Translations under genes and position numbers: made by a program
The notes under the pieces: model-generated
The model's input: only the letters and a program-made list of their open reading frames with translations
What the model was told of the DNA's origin: nothing
Databases searched by the model: none
NCBI GenBank assembly: GCA_009767595.1
Contig: VSDK01013117.1
Coordinates: forward strand, 203,001 to 267,000
Length of the DNA: 64,000 nt
Direction: 5' to 3'
Origin: Symbiodinium kawagutii
Taxonomy: Eukaryota; Sar; Dinophyceae; Suessiales; Symbiodiniaceae
In this document: one piece after another, positions 34,684 through 46,919 of the stretch
How positions within the stretch are numbered: the stretch's first letter is position 1
Layout: every line of letters starts with the position of its first letter

Positions 34684-36806
34684 CTGAGCGGCGTGGTGGC
34701 ACGGGCATCAAAACAACATGGAAGGATAGGACTTCAATTTGAAAAACAAACCAAACTGAAGCCATAAACAAACATTTTTTGAAGGTCATTCAAACATATA
34801 AATGTGAAATTTAAAAAGAGGGGCTTCAAACATCTATAAGGTATTGTAAGGTCATACAAGTGCACATGGTCATACAATGTCCAAACATGAACTGTAGTCT
34901 TTCGCATCTCTCTGCATCGCTTTGCTTGTGAGGTTTCAAGTTGCCTCGTCAGTGCGGAAGTGAAGATTGATCCTCACCAGTTCCACCATTCGAAAAAGCC
35001 TGCCACCAGGGCGGTTGTTTCAGCTGATCTTTCTACGGAGCAAATTGGCAGAGTGTAGTTCATTGCTCATGTCGGTGATCAAGCACACTAGTACATCTTG
35101 TAGCATCTGGAAGGCTGGTGGGTGGTGAACGCCTGTTATCCTCAACTTTCAGGAGGCATTTCTCCTGACACGCGCAGCCAGGCAAACGCGATTTGGTGTT
35201 CTGAGTCTTCGGCAGAAGTTGGCCAAGTATCAGCAGTGGAAGCCCCAGCTATTCAAACAACCATTATCATTGAGCAAGAGGCTTCCAATCTTGACAAATC
35301 CCCACTTAAATTGCTGAACAGCAGGCAATTCCGTGCAGGAGGATAGCAACACAGCATGGGCAAACAACGCAGATATCAAACATGTCCTCCAAGACAGCTG
35401 TCTCATAAAATTGCGAGAGGGTATTTGCCTCAGCTTTGTCGGAGATCTGCCAGGGCAGGTTTTTCTTCTTCCAGACCCTATCGAAATCATGTTTTTAGAA
35501 CTGCGGAACCCTCTTTTGGGAAGACAGTCTCGATCTGCTCATCCGTGTTGCTGACAGCGATGACAAAGTATGATTTCGACGGCCAAACATGCTAAGTCCC
35601 TGACTGTGCCCTTTCCAAAACGCTCAAGATCCACGTGGTTTGCCTTTAGCAACTCACCTGGAAGCTCCATTGATTGCGATATGTTGCCAGAGGATGCTAG
35701 AGGCACATGAACAATTTAGATATCAAAGAAACAAATCGGCGCTAATGGTTAGAGCCATGGTGTGATTGGGGCCCACCGTTGTTGGTCTTTGCACGTCTGT
35801 CCTTTCTTGACAGGGAAGCATGCCAAAGCGGGGTGCAACATCGGTCCCACATCCGACGTTGTGGGCCAGGTAACCAACCGATGTTGTGGGTAAGGAGTGC
35901 CAATCAATAAATCTATGCATAGGTGGAACCCATCCATGTTAGATTCCAAAATTCATCAATCGCAAGCCCAACCAGGAGGCCAACTTAACTTCATGAGGGA
36001 AGTTTGAAAGGCGTCAGGCAGCGGCAGCCCAGTAGCAGAATTTCTCAAAGTCCATGACGTCTTTCGAGGCCTCAGCAGGACCATAGTGAATCTTAAGGAT
36101 CTACTATGTAGGCTTCCTTATGAGCACAGTCAACGTGAGGCTTTCTGACGACCTCTTGGCAGCACTTTCACTCTCCACATGTTTCATTTTCCTCTTGGAG
36201 GATACGTGCGCCAAAGTCTTTGGGGGAAGCACTCCCCGATACCGCGGTACTCTGTGGCTGTCGAAACAGGCCCTTTGCCTGCTCGAATCAAACAAGCCTC
36301 ATGCTGGAACTGCGAATTCCAGCACACGCTGTGACACGTTGTGGTTTAACCACGCGTCACCAGCGTCAGGGATCTCCGAACAACTAGCTCCATTGGAGCA
36401 TCACTTGACCCATTCATCTTCGGCATCTCATCTAGCCACGAACTGATGACCTCCGTTCTGCTTAAAAGACTTCCATGACACTACCTCACTAGACCTCGAC
36501 AAAGCCGAATGCCAGCAAACTGGAAGATAATCTAAAAATCTAGGTCACTCTTGTGGTGTTCAGGTCACAGCCGGCTTGTTTGCTCGGAAACAGATATTGT
36601 TCCGGCCGAGGCCCCTGATACAAGTTCAAGTTCTTACTTTTAGAAGCAAAGGGTACCTCTGAGACAACCACTCAGCATATGTCGAGCATATCTTTCAGCA
36701 CAGGTTGAGAAAGAGATCTTGAGACGATGAGACAATGCTATTCGACGAGATGCCGAATTCGTTTTCTGCGAATTGAGACAATCCTTTCTCCTGCCATGGT
36801 CTCGGC
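34684..36806. other. unassigned stretch with one candidate exon
   Basis: A minus-strand exon starts at 35477 after a TAG|G acceptor and reads VWKKKNLPWQISDKAEANT and LSQFYETAVLEDMFD. Upstream, near 35560, the frame reads SNTDEQIETVFPKEGSAVL. Both look coding, and VFPKEG recalls periplasmic-type solute-binding proteins, but I could not join them. A CTT run lies at about 36912-36935, just beyond this stretch. Confidence 0.35.
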
Positions 36807-39800
36807 TCACTGCAATTTGCCGTTAGATTTCAACCGGTAAAACTTGTCGGAGCCAAAGTAGATCATATCGTAATACCTCAATTGACATTCCAGCAAAAAC
36901 ACACTCACACTTCTTCTTCTTCTTCTTCTTCTTCGTCTTCTTCTTCCCATTCTCTAGCGCCGTCACTTCAAGACCCTCTGTGACAAATCACGGGGTGTTT
37001 TGTGTTTTTTGTTGTGTATGAGCTTTGTTTCTTAGTTGTATAGCAGAGGCTTGTTGTGCCTGTTTCTTGGGCATTAGAGGGGTAGAGCTCAGTCTGGCGC
37101 CAAGATGCCAAACCGGGGCAGCGGTGACGGGACCGTTCGATTGAAAGTCCCAGTTCTTCTCCCCCGTGAGGTCGGACACTGCGTGCAACTTCCCATCTTC
37201 GGTGCCGAAAAAGATCTGACTCGCGTCCATGGCTGGAGCCTGGGCGAAGGCATTCAAATCCATTCAATACAAAAATGCAACATATATATATATATATATA
37301 GATATATACATTCAAATATATTCAAAGGCTTTATCGCCTTATTCTTTTGAGGAAAGCAGTTCAAAGCAATTCTCTTCCTTTCTCTTTCCCGGCATGAAAT
37401 CAAAGTTGAGGGTGTGCGTGCGCCAGGGTGCGCGCATTGAGAGGTCACTGTGAGCACTGAGGGTTTACAACAGCACCAACTCTTGCCACAGCTGAGGTCT
37501 ACATGGCTTACCAGCTGCCACCAGGGCACTTTGGCCGTGCGGATAGGACTGAAGGCGTTGTAGCTCCAAATCATTGCGCCAGTCAGCTCGTCCAAGGCAT
37601 ACATCATGCCATCATCGCAACCGAAATACACAAAACCTCCACAAATCTGGGTCAACATGCAGTCACAATCATCACTGCAGCCAAAAAGGTCAGAGTTTGA
37701 CTTCTAATGCGCAATTTCTGAGTCATTTCAACCATTTTCAAACCTCCAAAGGACCACGGTACCACTGCACTTCCCACCTCGGTGCACTGCTGCAGAGCTG
37801 TAGATCGGCGACTTGGCATCGAAGCGCCAATTCTCCGTGCCCTTCCGCTCGCTGATGGCATAGAAAATGCCAGCTCCCGAGCCGAAGAAGGCCTAGCTAC
37901 GCCACCGTTCCGTGCGGTGCTGCTTGAAGAAACGAATCGCAGAATGCCTGGGAATCCTTCTTTATCTTCCAAGTCTTCGGTGGGAATGAGTACTCGTGTT
38001 GAGTCATTAAGCTCACATGGACACCAGAGAAATGTTCCAATTCCTGTTATTTCATTCTTGCTCGTTGCTTCATGGATATTGTAATAAGTGGATTTTTCTT
38101 TACAGAATATTTTTTCTTCAGTCTAAGTTTGCACTTCCGCACCTGATCAAAGTGCAGTATGGGCTCTGTGCGCACGGGGCCCGAGGCGTTGAAGCGCCAG
38201 GACAGCTCACCGTCGCCTTGGGCGACGCTTCAGAAACTCCAACGATGAAGTTCTACTTCTTCAGAAGTTCAGACTACGGAGTATGTACTATACACACAAG
38301 GTCACACAAGTGCATCAGTAACATGCGAAACTCCCTCTCTCCCTTCATATCTGCTTCTTTTTTCCTGCTCTCTCTCTCTCTCTCACTCTCCTGCATTCTT
38401 GCCAGGCAAGCAGCTTTCACTGACTGAATAAAGAAAGCCGTCATCCGAGCCAAAGTAAACCTCACAGCATGTTTTTTTCTCCCCAAAAGGTCGACAAACA
38501 GCCGAATTAGAAATGATGAACATCAAGCCATGATGCATCTGAGTAAAAACAGGTGAGGAATGGGTTAGCGCTAAATTTTTGAGGGAAGCACCAAACCAAA
38601 CAATGACATCCACCACGTCTTCGTCGCCCAAACGTTTACATGCGCCACGAGTTGCTCCGTCGCGCCTGGTTGAATCTTTGGTTCTGACTTAAGGCAGCAG
38701 AAGATCGCACAGCGCCACCCGCTTGAAATTCCCAAATCTTCTTGCCATCCTGCGTCAAATCAAAAGTAACAAAGTTGTGCAAGAAAATAGAAGGGTATCC
38801 GGTATCCTTGAGTAATTCCCAATCAGGATCCTTACAGACTCCAGAGTTGTACAACACTGCGGTGAACACATGTACCAGCTTCCCTGCGACTCGGTGACTC
38901 CTCCAAGTCAAGTGCATACCTGGGTTCAAGCTGCAAATTTCTGGATTTGGAAAAGGGTCAAAAATTTCCAGGAACAACATTTAGCTGCGTTTCATTTTGC
39001 AGCTTTCAAGCAGTTCATCCACTAAAAATGTGTGCGTTGGACATGCGTGGGTGGCTTATCATCAATGACATTGATCCTGAAACATTACACTTCTCTGAAA
39101 TTGCACGGCAACATTCTGTATACAAAGTTCCCCGTTGGCATCAAACTTTACCCCACAAAAGTTAGACGCGTCACATGATACCATTGTCAGCTCCGAAGTA
39201 GAGCATACCCAATCCTGAGCACAGCAAGGCTGAGCAAAATTTAGCAATAAGAAAAGGCTGTTCAGTCAATATCAGTCCCTCACCCAAGGAGACCCGCTCT
39301 GCATGCCATGCATCGATCATTCACGGTGGGACATGTCTCCACTGACGCATTGGCATCGAATTCCCAAACTGGAATGGCACCTGTGCTGAGAAAGGTTAGC
39401 TGACATGGGCCAGTTGCAAACTTGACACTGCTTGGAACTCAAAACGATCAGCAACTATAGACTTTAAATATGCATTCAACAATAATTCATGAATCGCACA
39501 GTGATCGCCGCATTTCAACAGCCGCCAATCCGCCACAACTGAGCACCTCGGGCGTTGATGGCACGAAGCTTTCCATCGCCCGAGCCGAAGAAGATGACGT
39601 TGTCCGACACGGTGGGGCTCGATCGTAGTCGACCCCCTGTGGTGACTTCCCAAACCCAAGAACCATTTTGCCTCAGCCGCAGAGAAGTCCCTTGCAAAAC
39701 GGAACCAAACACATGGCATATATACTTGCGAATTCATGGCGCACAAATTCGTCCGGTCAATTTTTTCACGGATTTCCGACCATTTGTTCCAAATTTGTCC

Positions 39801-40905
39801 AGTTCACCCCAAAAAATTACAGATTGTTTGCAACCATTCGAAGAACCAGGTACATATAAAATATTCCAATTAGCAGGCAATATGTCTCACGTGTGAATAC
39901 CTAGAGGTCACAATGCAACGATGACGCGTCTGTTTGCTATGCAAGTGAATGCCATTGTGGAGACAGTAAAAATAATGACCCCGGCACACACACACACACA
40001 CACACAAGGAAATGCACGCATGATATGCGTGTAAATCTCGAACTTGCTGCAGTTTTCAGCATGAAACTACTTTGACGTGTCCCACAATGCCAAAACATGG
40101 TTATTTAGATGTTTGGTTCGTACTGAAACAACTACTAGGGGCAGTGCATCACACAGAAACGCGCGTACACATCAATACATACACACACACACATGGTCCG
40201 GAACAACGTATCGAACACGCCCACGAGCCTGGAAGTATCACAAATAAATGACTCTTGGACTGGGGCTTGATCTTGGTGCAGTGATCATTGGCATGATCCT
40301 GAATGGGCGGTCTATCTCTTTTATCTCCAAGATCAACATCAAAGCATTGCCTGTGCCCAAGCCCTAGGAGGCACCAATGTCTACCTTATAGCTTGGTCTA
40401 ACCAGAGGCTTGATCCTCAATGCTACGCCTTAATGTTTAGGCTCGGCGTAGCATTCCCAGCTGGAGAATGCACCCCAATCCGATCTGATGCTTCCCGGGC
40501 ACTGAGCCACAGCGATGAATCTGCCGGCTTCCGTGCCGAAATGCACCTCGCAACAGAGCAACGCAAGCAACTTCTGACATTTCTTGAAGTTCTGACAGGG
40601 TAGACCATGTGATGACAGATGAAGACAAGGTCTGCTGACAACAAGGTCGGCTAAGCACCTGTTGCATGTAGATCACCGGCGTGGTGGCAATCAGCAAATC
40701 GCCCCCTCCAGGTGCAGAGGTGGTGGGACGGTAGGTCCATGGCGTGGCTTCATATCCACAACCTGTCAGGGCGACGTAAACTTGAAACAAAAAAAAGCAA
40801 TGGGTGAATTTCAGGAGGAACTGCAGCCATCGCATATCGAATTGGAATTCTGACCACTGTGCAAACAACTAACAGAACTAAGATCCAGCATCCAGTTGGC
40901 GTCAT
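36807..40905 (-). CDS. secreted or membrane-anchored eight-bladed PQQ-type beta-propeller protein (complete)
   Basis: Thirteen exons join in phase to 1221 bases, 406 residues: 40905-40851, 40762-40659, 40546-40501, 39690-39547, 39380-39315, 39214-39182, 38883-38666, 38460-38421, 38216-38143, 37892-37778, 37636-37512, 37239-37109 and 36876-36807. The N-terminus MTPTGCWILVLLVVCTVV is a signal peptide or anchor. Eight repeats follow, each with a Trp near the start (VWEVTTGG, VWEFDANA, IWEFQAGG, SWRFNASG, NWRFDAKS, IWSYNAFS, NWDFQSNG) and a YFG-x-(D/E)-(D/N)-G pattern (FGTEAG, FGSGDG, FGADNG, FGSDDG, FGSGAG, FGCDDG, FGTEDG, FGSDKF). This matches the PQQ/BamB-like propeller. The last blade is completed by strands from the first, which supports a full protein. 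The exact end of exon 1 is uncertain (GA or GC donor). Ligand and partner are unknown; key enzymatic residues of quinoprotein dehydrogenases were not seen. Confidence 0.93.
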
Positions 40906-41977
40906 GACTGCAACATCGTGAATGAGCAGGCTACTTCTAAACTGTCTGGGAATATTGAAGGATTTCTTTCGCAGCCCGTGGTCGGGTTTTTCAAGGGATG
41001 CAGTGCGAAGGAGGCTTGAGTCTTTAGCTTCGCTGGAAGGTAACTGCTCCAGCCAAGAAAACCCTGCAAAACAACGACAATTACACGCTCGGCCCAAAGG
41101 ACTTTGAGTACGTGGACCAGGGCACATCAACCTGGGTTTGGGCCCCAAACATTGGCACCTTGCAGAGTCAGGGCCAATATCAGCAGTATGCATCCAATCC
41201 CCACAGGAGTTGCTCTGGAAATCACCATGCGACATATGGTGCGACATCCAGCGACATGATGCCGCCCAAATCTTGAGCCGATGCCAGCTGTATGGTCCGA
41301 TCAAGTCCAGAGCCAGCTGGAGGGTTGAAGCACAAGCCCGGTGTTTCAAGGCCACCATGCAGCACACATGAAACTGTGGCAACGCCAATGTATGAGCATC
41401 TCACCTACGATAGTTGGCAACAGAGATTTCAATTCATGGGTGATGACTACTTTTGGTCCATGTGCCCGGCGGTCCCTGAAACCCAACAGGCCCCCATGCG
41501 TTGTCCACGTCATTCGTCATGGCAAACCTGGGCGCTGGTGCCATGGTTGGATCTTGTTGGGTGGTCCCATCCTGCCACATCTTGGGATCATCCTGAGCTG
41601 TCCCGACATCGTCTGATCTTTGGCCCCCCAAACGGAGGCTTCCGATTCCTCATCGTCCTCCAGTACTTCTGTAAAGGCCTGCGTTCCAAGGAACTGACAT
41701 CAGCATTGATGGAAATAATCATGATGTATGATGTGACAAGCGATTGCCGTGAGACGATGTTCGCATAACACTACTGAACAACGAAATTGCTAGCAAGGAA
41801 TCATCAAACTCTGGTGCATGTACCAAATACCCCCGTTGTTCAATTGTAAAAAGCAGGCTGGAGAGAAATAGCCACGTGGTCCCGCCTCCAAATAAAAATT
41901 GTTTGTGCTACCGATGATCATCGGCAGGAAACGTAGAGCGCTAAGCTGTGACCTGCGGACTGCCGTCATGTCTGCGG

Positions 41978-42059
<82 letters not shown>

Positions 42060-42683
42060 GGAAGTATGTGTAGCAATGACAGAAAGGTACCCACAGATAT
42101 GATTTTGTCGGTCCTCACGGCCAAGGAAAGGTGGACAGAGCCATCTTTGATGGACGTCGCCTTACAATTTCAAGTTGCTTGAAAGCGAATGGTTCAGTCA
42201 TCGCAGGCAGTTGAAATCATCCTGTATTCCAGAAATTTGACTTCTCCAATTTGTGACTCCTCAGCTATGAGTTACTCGAACCAATGGAAACACAATGCAG
42301 TCCTTAACGCAATGTCTTACTTTATGTCCTGGGTTTTGATGTCACACTATGTCACATGTTCATGCTGGTTAAACACCACAATGCACACTGCAGTTTCATG
42401 CATCTGAGTCAAGATGCACAAAGCTGCCGAGCGCCATCTTGTGCAGAACCTCATCATGGCCATTCCAATTGGGCACAAACTTGACGCTCTACCTACAAAC
42501 TTTCCCGCTTTCCCTGATTTGAAGCACGCAATCAAAAAACAAAGTCCAAAAGAAACATATCCAAACACACAAGTGAAAGTTCAAACAACTCAAGTTAAAC
42601 ACATATCAATCTCTGAACTTGAGGTATCGCAAACTTGATATATATATATATGTAACATAACATCATCAACATCTTCTAACATA
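40906..42683. other. upstream region of the PQQ gene, weak candidate exons
   Basis: Minus-strand frames at 41434-41631 and 41222-41404 (LETPGLCFNPPAGSGLDRT) may be exons of another gene but are not joined. The CAT tract lies inside this stretch. Confidence 0.3.
41978..42059. repeat. CAT/ATC trinucleotide repeat, about 27 units
   Basis: An uninterrupted CAT run of about 82 bases. Read on the plus strand in one phase it gives polyserine in a frame of 67 residues. With no acceptor or conserved flank I regard this as non-coding repeat. Confidence 0.97.
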
Positions 42684-42799
42684 TCACATACATAACATGT
42701 GTACTCTTCTCCATGTTCCTTTTCTTGCTGAGACGCCGAAACAGGAGATCTGCCCCGTCTTGGGCAACTCCACGGCTTGGAGCCAACCCAGGTCCACGC
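42684..42799 (-). CDS. terminal exon of an unidentified gene
   Basis: After a CAG|G acceptor the frame reads VDLGWLQAVELPKTGQISC, then FGVSARKGTWRRVHMLCM and a TGA stop at 42684. Length and phase (two bases plus 38 codons) agree with a phase-1 donor upstream, not located. I do not recognise the family. Confidence 0.45.
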
Positions 42800-44131
42800 C
42801 TGCATCGTTCGAACTACGAAGAATATACTACATGGAATTAACAAATAAATCAAATACTTACATAAATTTATTACATGAATGTAGGCACTCACAATGTATT
42901 AAACTATTGCATTAACAAGCGGTATAGTATACTACATAAATCAAATTATGTACTTTTCAGAGATGGAAAAACACCATGACAAAGCACCATGACATGCCGG
43001 TGACAGCGACTCTCATCACTCTCATCCAAATACCCTGGGATGCTGATGGAGTACTTCAAAATTGTGATTGGTGGGAAAATTCCTTGGATGAAGGAGCAAC
43101 TGAGGATGACATTGATAAAACTCCTGCTGATGACAATGGGCTTGAGAAAGTTGATCGTGCTGATGATTGATGATCTTGATGCCGAAAGGAAAGAGTGTCA
43201 AGCTCTCCTAAACGTCCTAAATGAGGCTATCCATAAAAGGTTGTACGCTCAAAATGGGTCGTTATCCGACTCTTTACTCAATTTTAGGGTAAATCCAACC
43301 ATTTTTCCCAGTCATTTTATTTTTACCTCAGCATTTTGCAATCCCAAATCGGGAGTTGCGACTGGGCAGTGCGCCAGTCCCCGCCTACAAAGATCTGCAA
43401 GGGAGGGATCTGTGAGGCCGCCCACCTGAGGCACAGCACTTTTGCAGGTCAATGGTGGTAGTAACACAACGACATGATACAAATACAAAAAAAACAATGA
43501 TATTTCGATGTATTTAAATATGTTTCGATATACTTAAATACGTTACATGATTCGTCTCAATTGCGCTCCCATAGTGGGTTGTAAGTCGATCCCTTCCAAC
43601 ATTCCCTCTACCCAATTTGTTTCTTTTTATATCTCAACGAAAGGACGTGATTCAGCAGTGCTGGAGGAACTGGCACCAAGCCTGCAGAGCAGCTGGCCCA
43701 TGCGCGTGAGGGCGTCAGCAGACGTCATGTCTTTGTCAAGTCTCTTTGTAGGTCCTCGCTTGGTGCAACGACGGCATTGCTTCATGACGGATTGGCCAAG
43801 TCCACTACGTGTATTGACCACACTTCATGAAAATGGCTTCTAAGCACCAGCTTCCAAAAGTGATCAGGGCACTGTCATCATTTTGTGCTAAAATTCCTTT
43901 GTAGGATCCGCGCCTAAAATGAGGCCACAGGTGGCAGAATCTTCGATGAGCTCGGACTGAAAAAAGTCCAAACAGCTCCTGTGAAAGCCATGGCATCATT
44001 TTTGACAAGCCAACAACAACCTACAAGATCCTACGAGTGTGAAGATGACATCCTTTCGTGGAAAGCGTTGAAACTCACAAGGAACCCACCCCACAAAAAT
44101 CATCGAACATGATGAGCCAAAAATGTCACAA
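42800..44131. other. unassigned stretch
   Basis: No exon is supported. A plus-strand frame at 43040-43429 has no acceptor or family. Confidence 0.3.
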
Positions 44132-44480
44132 CTAGTCTCCGGCCGTCTTATCCTTGAAATTGTACGAATATTTGGTCCAAACAATGTCAAAAGCTGGTGA
44201 GCTCGTGGACTCTCCCAACAAGTCTCGTTTTGTTTCCCTCTGCCCTCTGCAAAGGGAGGCTCCAGACTTGCTGATGCAAGTCTTGAATCTGCTCAATGCT
44301 GATGCCTGAGTCACACTGATCATCCTTGGGCATGGGAATATGCCGATCGTCACTGGGGAAGAACCAAGCAATGATAGCTGGGTATGACCAGTGAATGCAG
44401 GATGGACGCTAGCTTCCAGTTGATGCTCAACCAACAGTACCCGGCATAGACGAAGGAGAGGTTTTTCATCGTTGGGCAAT
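44132..44480 (-). CDS. 3' exon of an unidentified gene, frame ambiguous
   Basis: Two overlapping minus-strand frames look coding. One reads SDDRHIPMPKDDQCDSG and IEQIQDLHQQVWSLPLQ to a stop after VHELTSF. The other, after an AGAG|G acceptor near 44250, reads QRETKRDLLGESTSSPAF to NFKDKTAGD and a stop at 44132. Transcript data would be needed to choose. I do not recognise either. Confidence 0.35.
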
Positions 44481-46395
44481 TCAGTTGCCTCATCCCTGTG
44501 CAGACTTCACACCGCTCTGCGGAACAAGCAACCATCCCACGAACCTCATCCTTCAAAGTCAATGCATGTGCAATTGTCCAGGATCAAGGGTGACTTGAAG
44601 GGTCCCATGACTGAATGAAACGCCGAAAGTCTTGAGATAAATGTCTTTCTCCATCATACTCATGGTATCGAAGTATTGGATAAAGTTGCTTCAAACTCTG
44701 CAAAGTGGTCACTTTGATCCTTGGAGCACCACCTGTCCCAACAGATGCATCGTTCACCGAGCTGCTGGGAGAGCAGCGAGAACTCAATGCCCAGGACAAA
44801 CAGCACGCGGAGCTCAAGGCGCTGCCATTGCTCTCCTGGCTCAGTATAAAGAGCGAGAGATCTCCATATGAAGATCACACTCTCATATTCTCTCTTTACG
44901 AAAAGAATGAGAAAGCATATAAAAAGTCTTAAAGAGAGAGAATATGAAAGAATGTATTTCAAGAATCAGAAGGAAACAAAGATTCTCAAAAATGCAAGCG
45001 AATGCTCTCCTCGAAAAGTGCGAGAATGCATCAATGAAAATGAGATAATCAATTGCAACTGTGAAGAATGAAAGGCACGCAGAGTGTGGCAATTGGCCAT
45101 CGAACATGAGAATGAAGAGAACCAAGAGGAACGAATGAGAGAGAGAGAGAGAGAGAGAGAGAACGAGCATATGGGCAAACAAAAGCAGTAGAATTCTGAA
45201 CAGTGAGCCGCACCAAGATGTGTCGCTGTCACTCGGAATCTGCTCCTGGAAGCGCCTCAACTCTGCGAATCTGTGATCCTGAAGCGCTTCAATAGGTGAA
45301 AGGTGGAAAGTATCAGGGATCCATTTCAACAAGTCACTGAAAGATCCAATGCTCTCTCTATTCTTTTCTATTCTCGATTTCTAATTCAATTCTAGCTCTA
45401 ATGCTTAGTTCATTCTATTCTATTCTATCTCTCTCCCTCTCCATCGCTATCAGGTCACCCTGCCCCAGCCAGACTGTTCTATTCTATGTATTCTATTTTT
45501 TCTCCCTCTCTGTCTGTCCGGCAGATCGGATCTAATCACCGAACTCTTTTCCCTTGAAGTCCTCTGAGCTGCGCGTGCAGCATGAAGACCTCAGAATGCG
45601 CAGCCACTTTTAGACCAGTTGCAAGGACTGGTGGCATGGGGGCAGTTTGGACGTCACACGTGCCAAGTGCGCTTGGGATTGGTGCAATAATTCCCTCATA
45701 GTGACATATCTTCACATTTGATTTAGACCCTAGTTGCAGGTGTTACGAAACACTGGATAAAACGTGATTCAATGATTGGCAGGGTCCCAGCTGCAACTCA
45801 TAATTGCCTCCTTCGAATTCTCTGTGCGTCCGAGAGGCTGTGAGCAAACGGGTGCTGCCCCCATGAAGAAGTTCGCGCGTGGCTCTGTATGGAAAACGAC
45901 TTGTGCAAAGTGCGGCTGACCTTTTGATTTCATCGTCATGGGCTGCCCTAGTGGCGAGGGGGTATCCCGGTGCTGGTCGACATCAGTGATAACACCCCCA
46001 AAACAGTGTCAGTTCACACCCAAAAAATATGCACACTAGAGTTCGCAATGGGCCTGGACTGGGTTGGCCTTTTGTAAAGCGGCAAGTGGGCATCACATAG
46101 TTTTGGGAAACATTGGCAGGTGGAACGCGTCCATAATGTGCCAAAAGGAGCATATAGCATGCACCGAATAAAGCACTCGAGCCAAAAAGGGGCACAGTGA
46201 TTTTAAACACCTCCCACGAAGTCTTATGAATCTATGGGCCTCTGGAGTGTACGTACGGCCCAGTCATGAAGGAGTCTCTCAAACAAAAGGATGCATTACT
46301 TTAGGACTTTCAAAACGAACTTCTACAACCACCCGCAGAAGTCTTCGACTTGCCTCCCCTTACATCCCTCGCGCATGCCACCAGTCCACATGCAC
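44481..46395. other. unassigned stretch with weak kinase-like fragment
   Basis: Minus-strand frames at 44584-44817 (GGAPRIKVTTLQSLKQL) and around 45230-45330 (HLSPIEALQDHRFAELRR, faintly like the end of a kinase domain) may be exons. A GA run lies at 45136-45162 and a TTCTATTC-rich stretch at 45355-45500. I could not find kinase motifs HRD or DFG here. Confidence 0.3.
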
Positions 46396-46919
46396 CTCTT
46401 TGACGGCTAAAATTCGGCCAGTCCTGAGTCGGAGAACTCTTCGCCAAAAGTGGTTGGTGGGGATGATGCTGGCGGTGGCTTTGTCACAATACGACATGCC
46501 CCTAGACCCATGCTGACTCACAACCATCAAAACATCTTGTGGCACATCTTGTGGCACATCTTGTGGCACTTGGAAAGCCAAATGGTTTCCGCAAATGCCT
46601 GAGGTGGGCAGAGGTGGTTTCGAGCATCTGCCCCTGAGCTGTCTTTTCGAGACCAGCAGTGCAGCTAAGCAAAACATCTGAAACGTAGCTGTCATGTAAG
46701 CAACTCTAATCAAGGTCTTGCTTTGATTCAGCGACCAATGATTGCATCTTTCTTAATCTGATTACATCTTATGCATTCTTGTCATTATCCAATCATTGTC
46801 ATAAGGTCAGGATAAAACTCACAGCCAGGCTTCAGTTGTCCATCTTGCATCTCGACAGCTTTGAAGACGCGTCCCAAGGATCCGCGGCCAATCAATGGCC
46901 CACGAAGCCAAGTGAGTTC
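46396..46919 (-). CDS. second protein kinase, N-lobe exons only
   Basis: Exon 46919-46834 (acceptor GAG|G, GA donor) reads ELTWLRGPLIGRGSLGRVF then KAVEMQDGQL. It joins in phase to exon 46423-46396, which reads TGRILAVKE. Together they give an intact glycine loop (G-x-G-x-x-G) and the catalytic lysine in AVK, as in STE/MAP3K-type kinases. The rest of the domain should lie below 46390 on the minus strand, but I found no catalytic loop or DFG motif down to 45340. Either the gene is a fragment or its exons escaped me. It is not the missing start of the kinase at 6-11 kb, which is 35 kb further along the same strand. Confidence 0.7.

Noticed and set aside
41899-42102. Plus-strand frame with a long serine run
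   Set aside because: It is the CAT trinucleotide repeat read in one phase; flanks have no acceptor or family.
45230-45332. Kinase C-terminal fragment with LSPIEAL
   Set aside because: Only one short block, no AG|G join to a catalytic loop; kept as a note, not a call.
46165-46190. Possible relic of the dinoflagellate spliced leader (TTTTTGGCTCGAG on the minus strand)
   Set aside because: Two mismatches in 13 bases and no downstream cDNA-like gene; a similar plus-strand match near 9871 is just as likely by chance.
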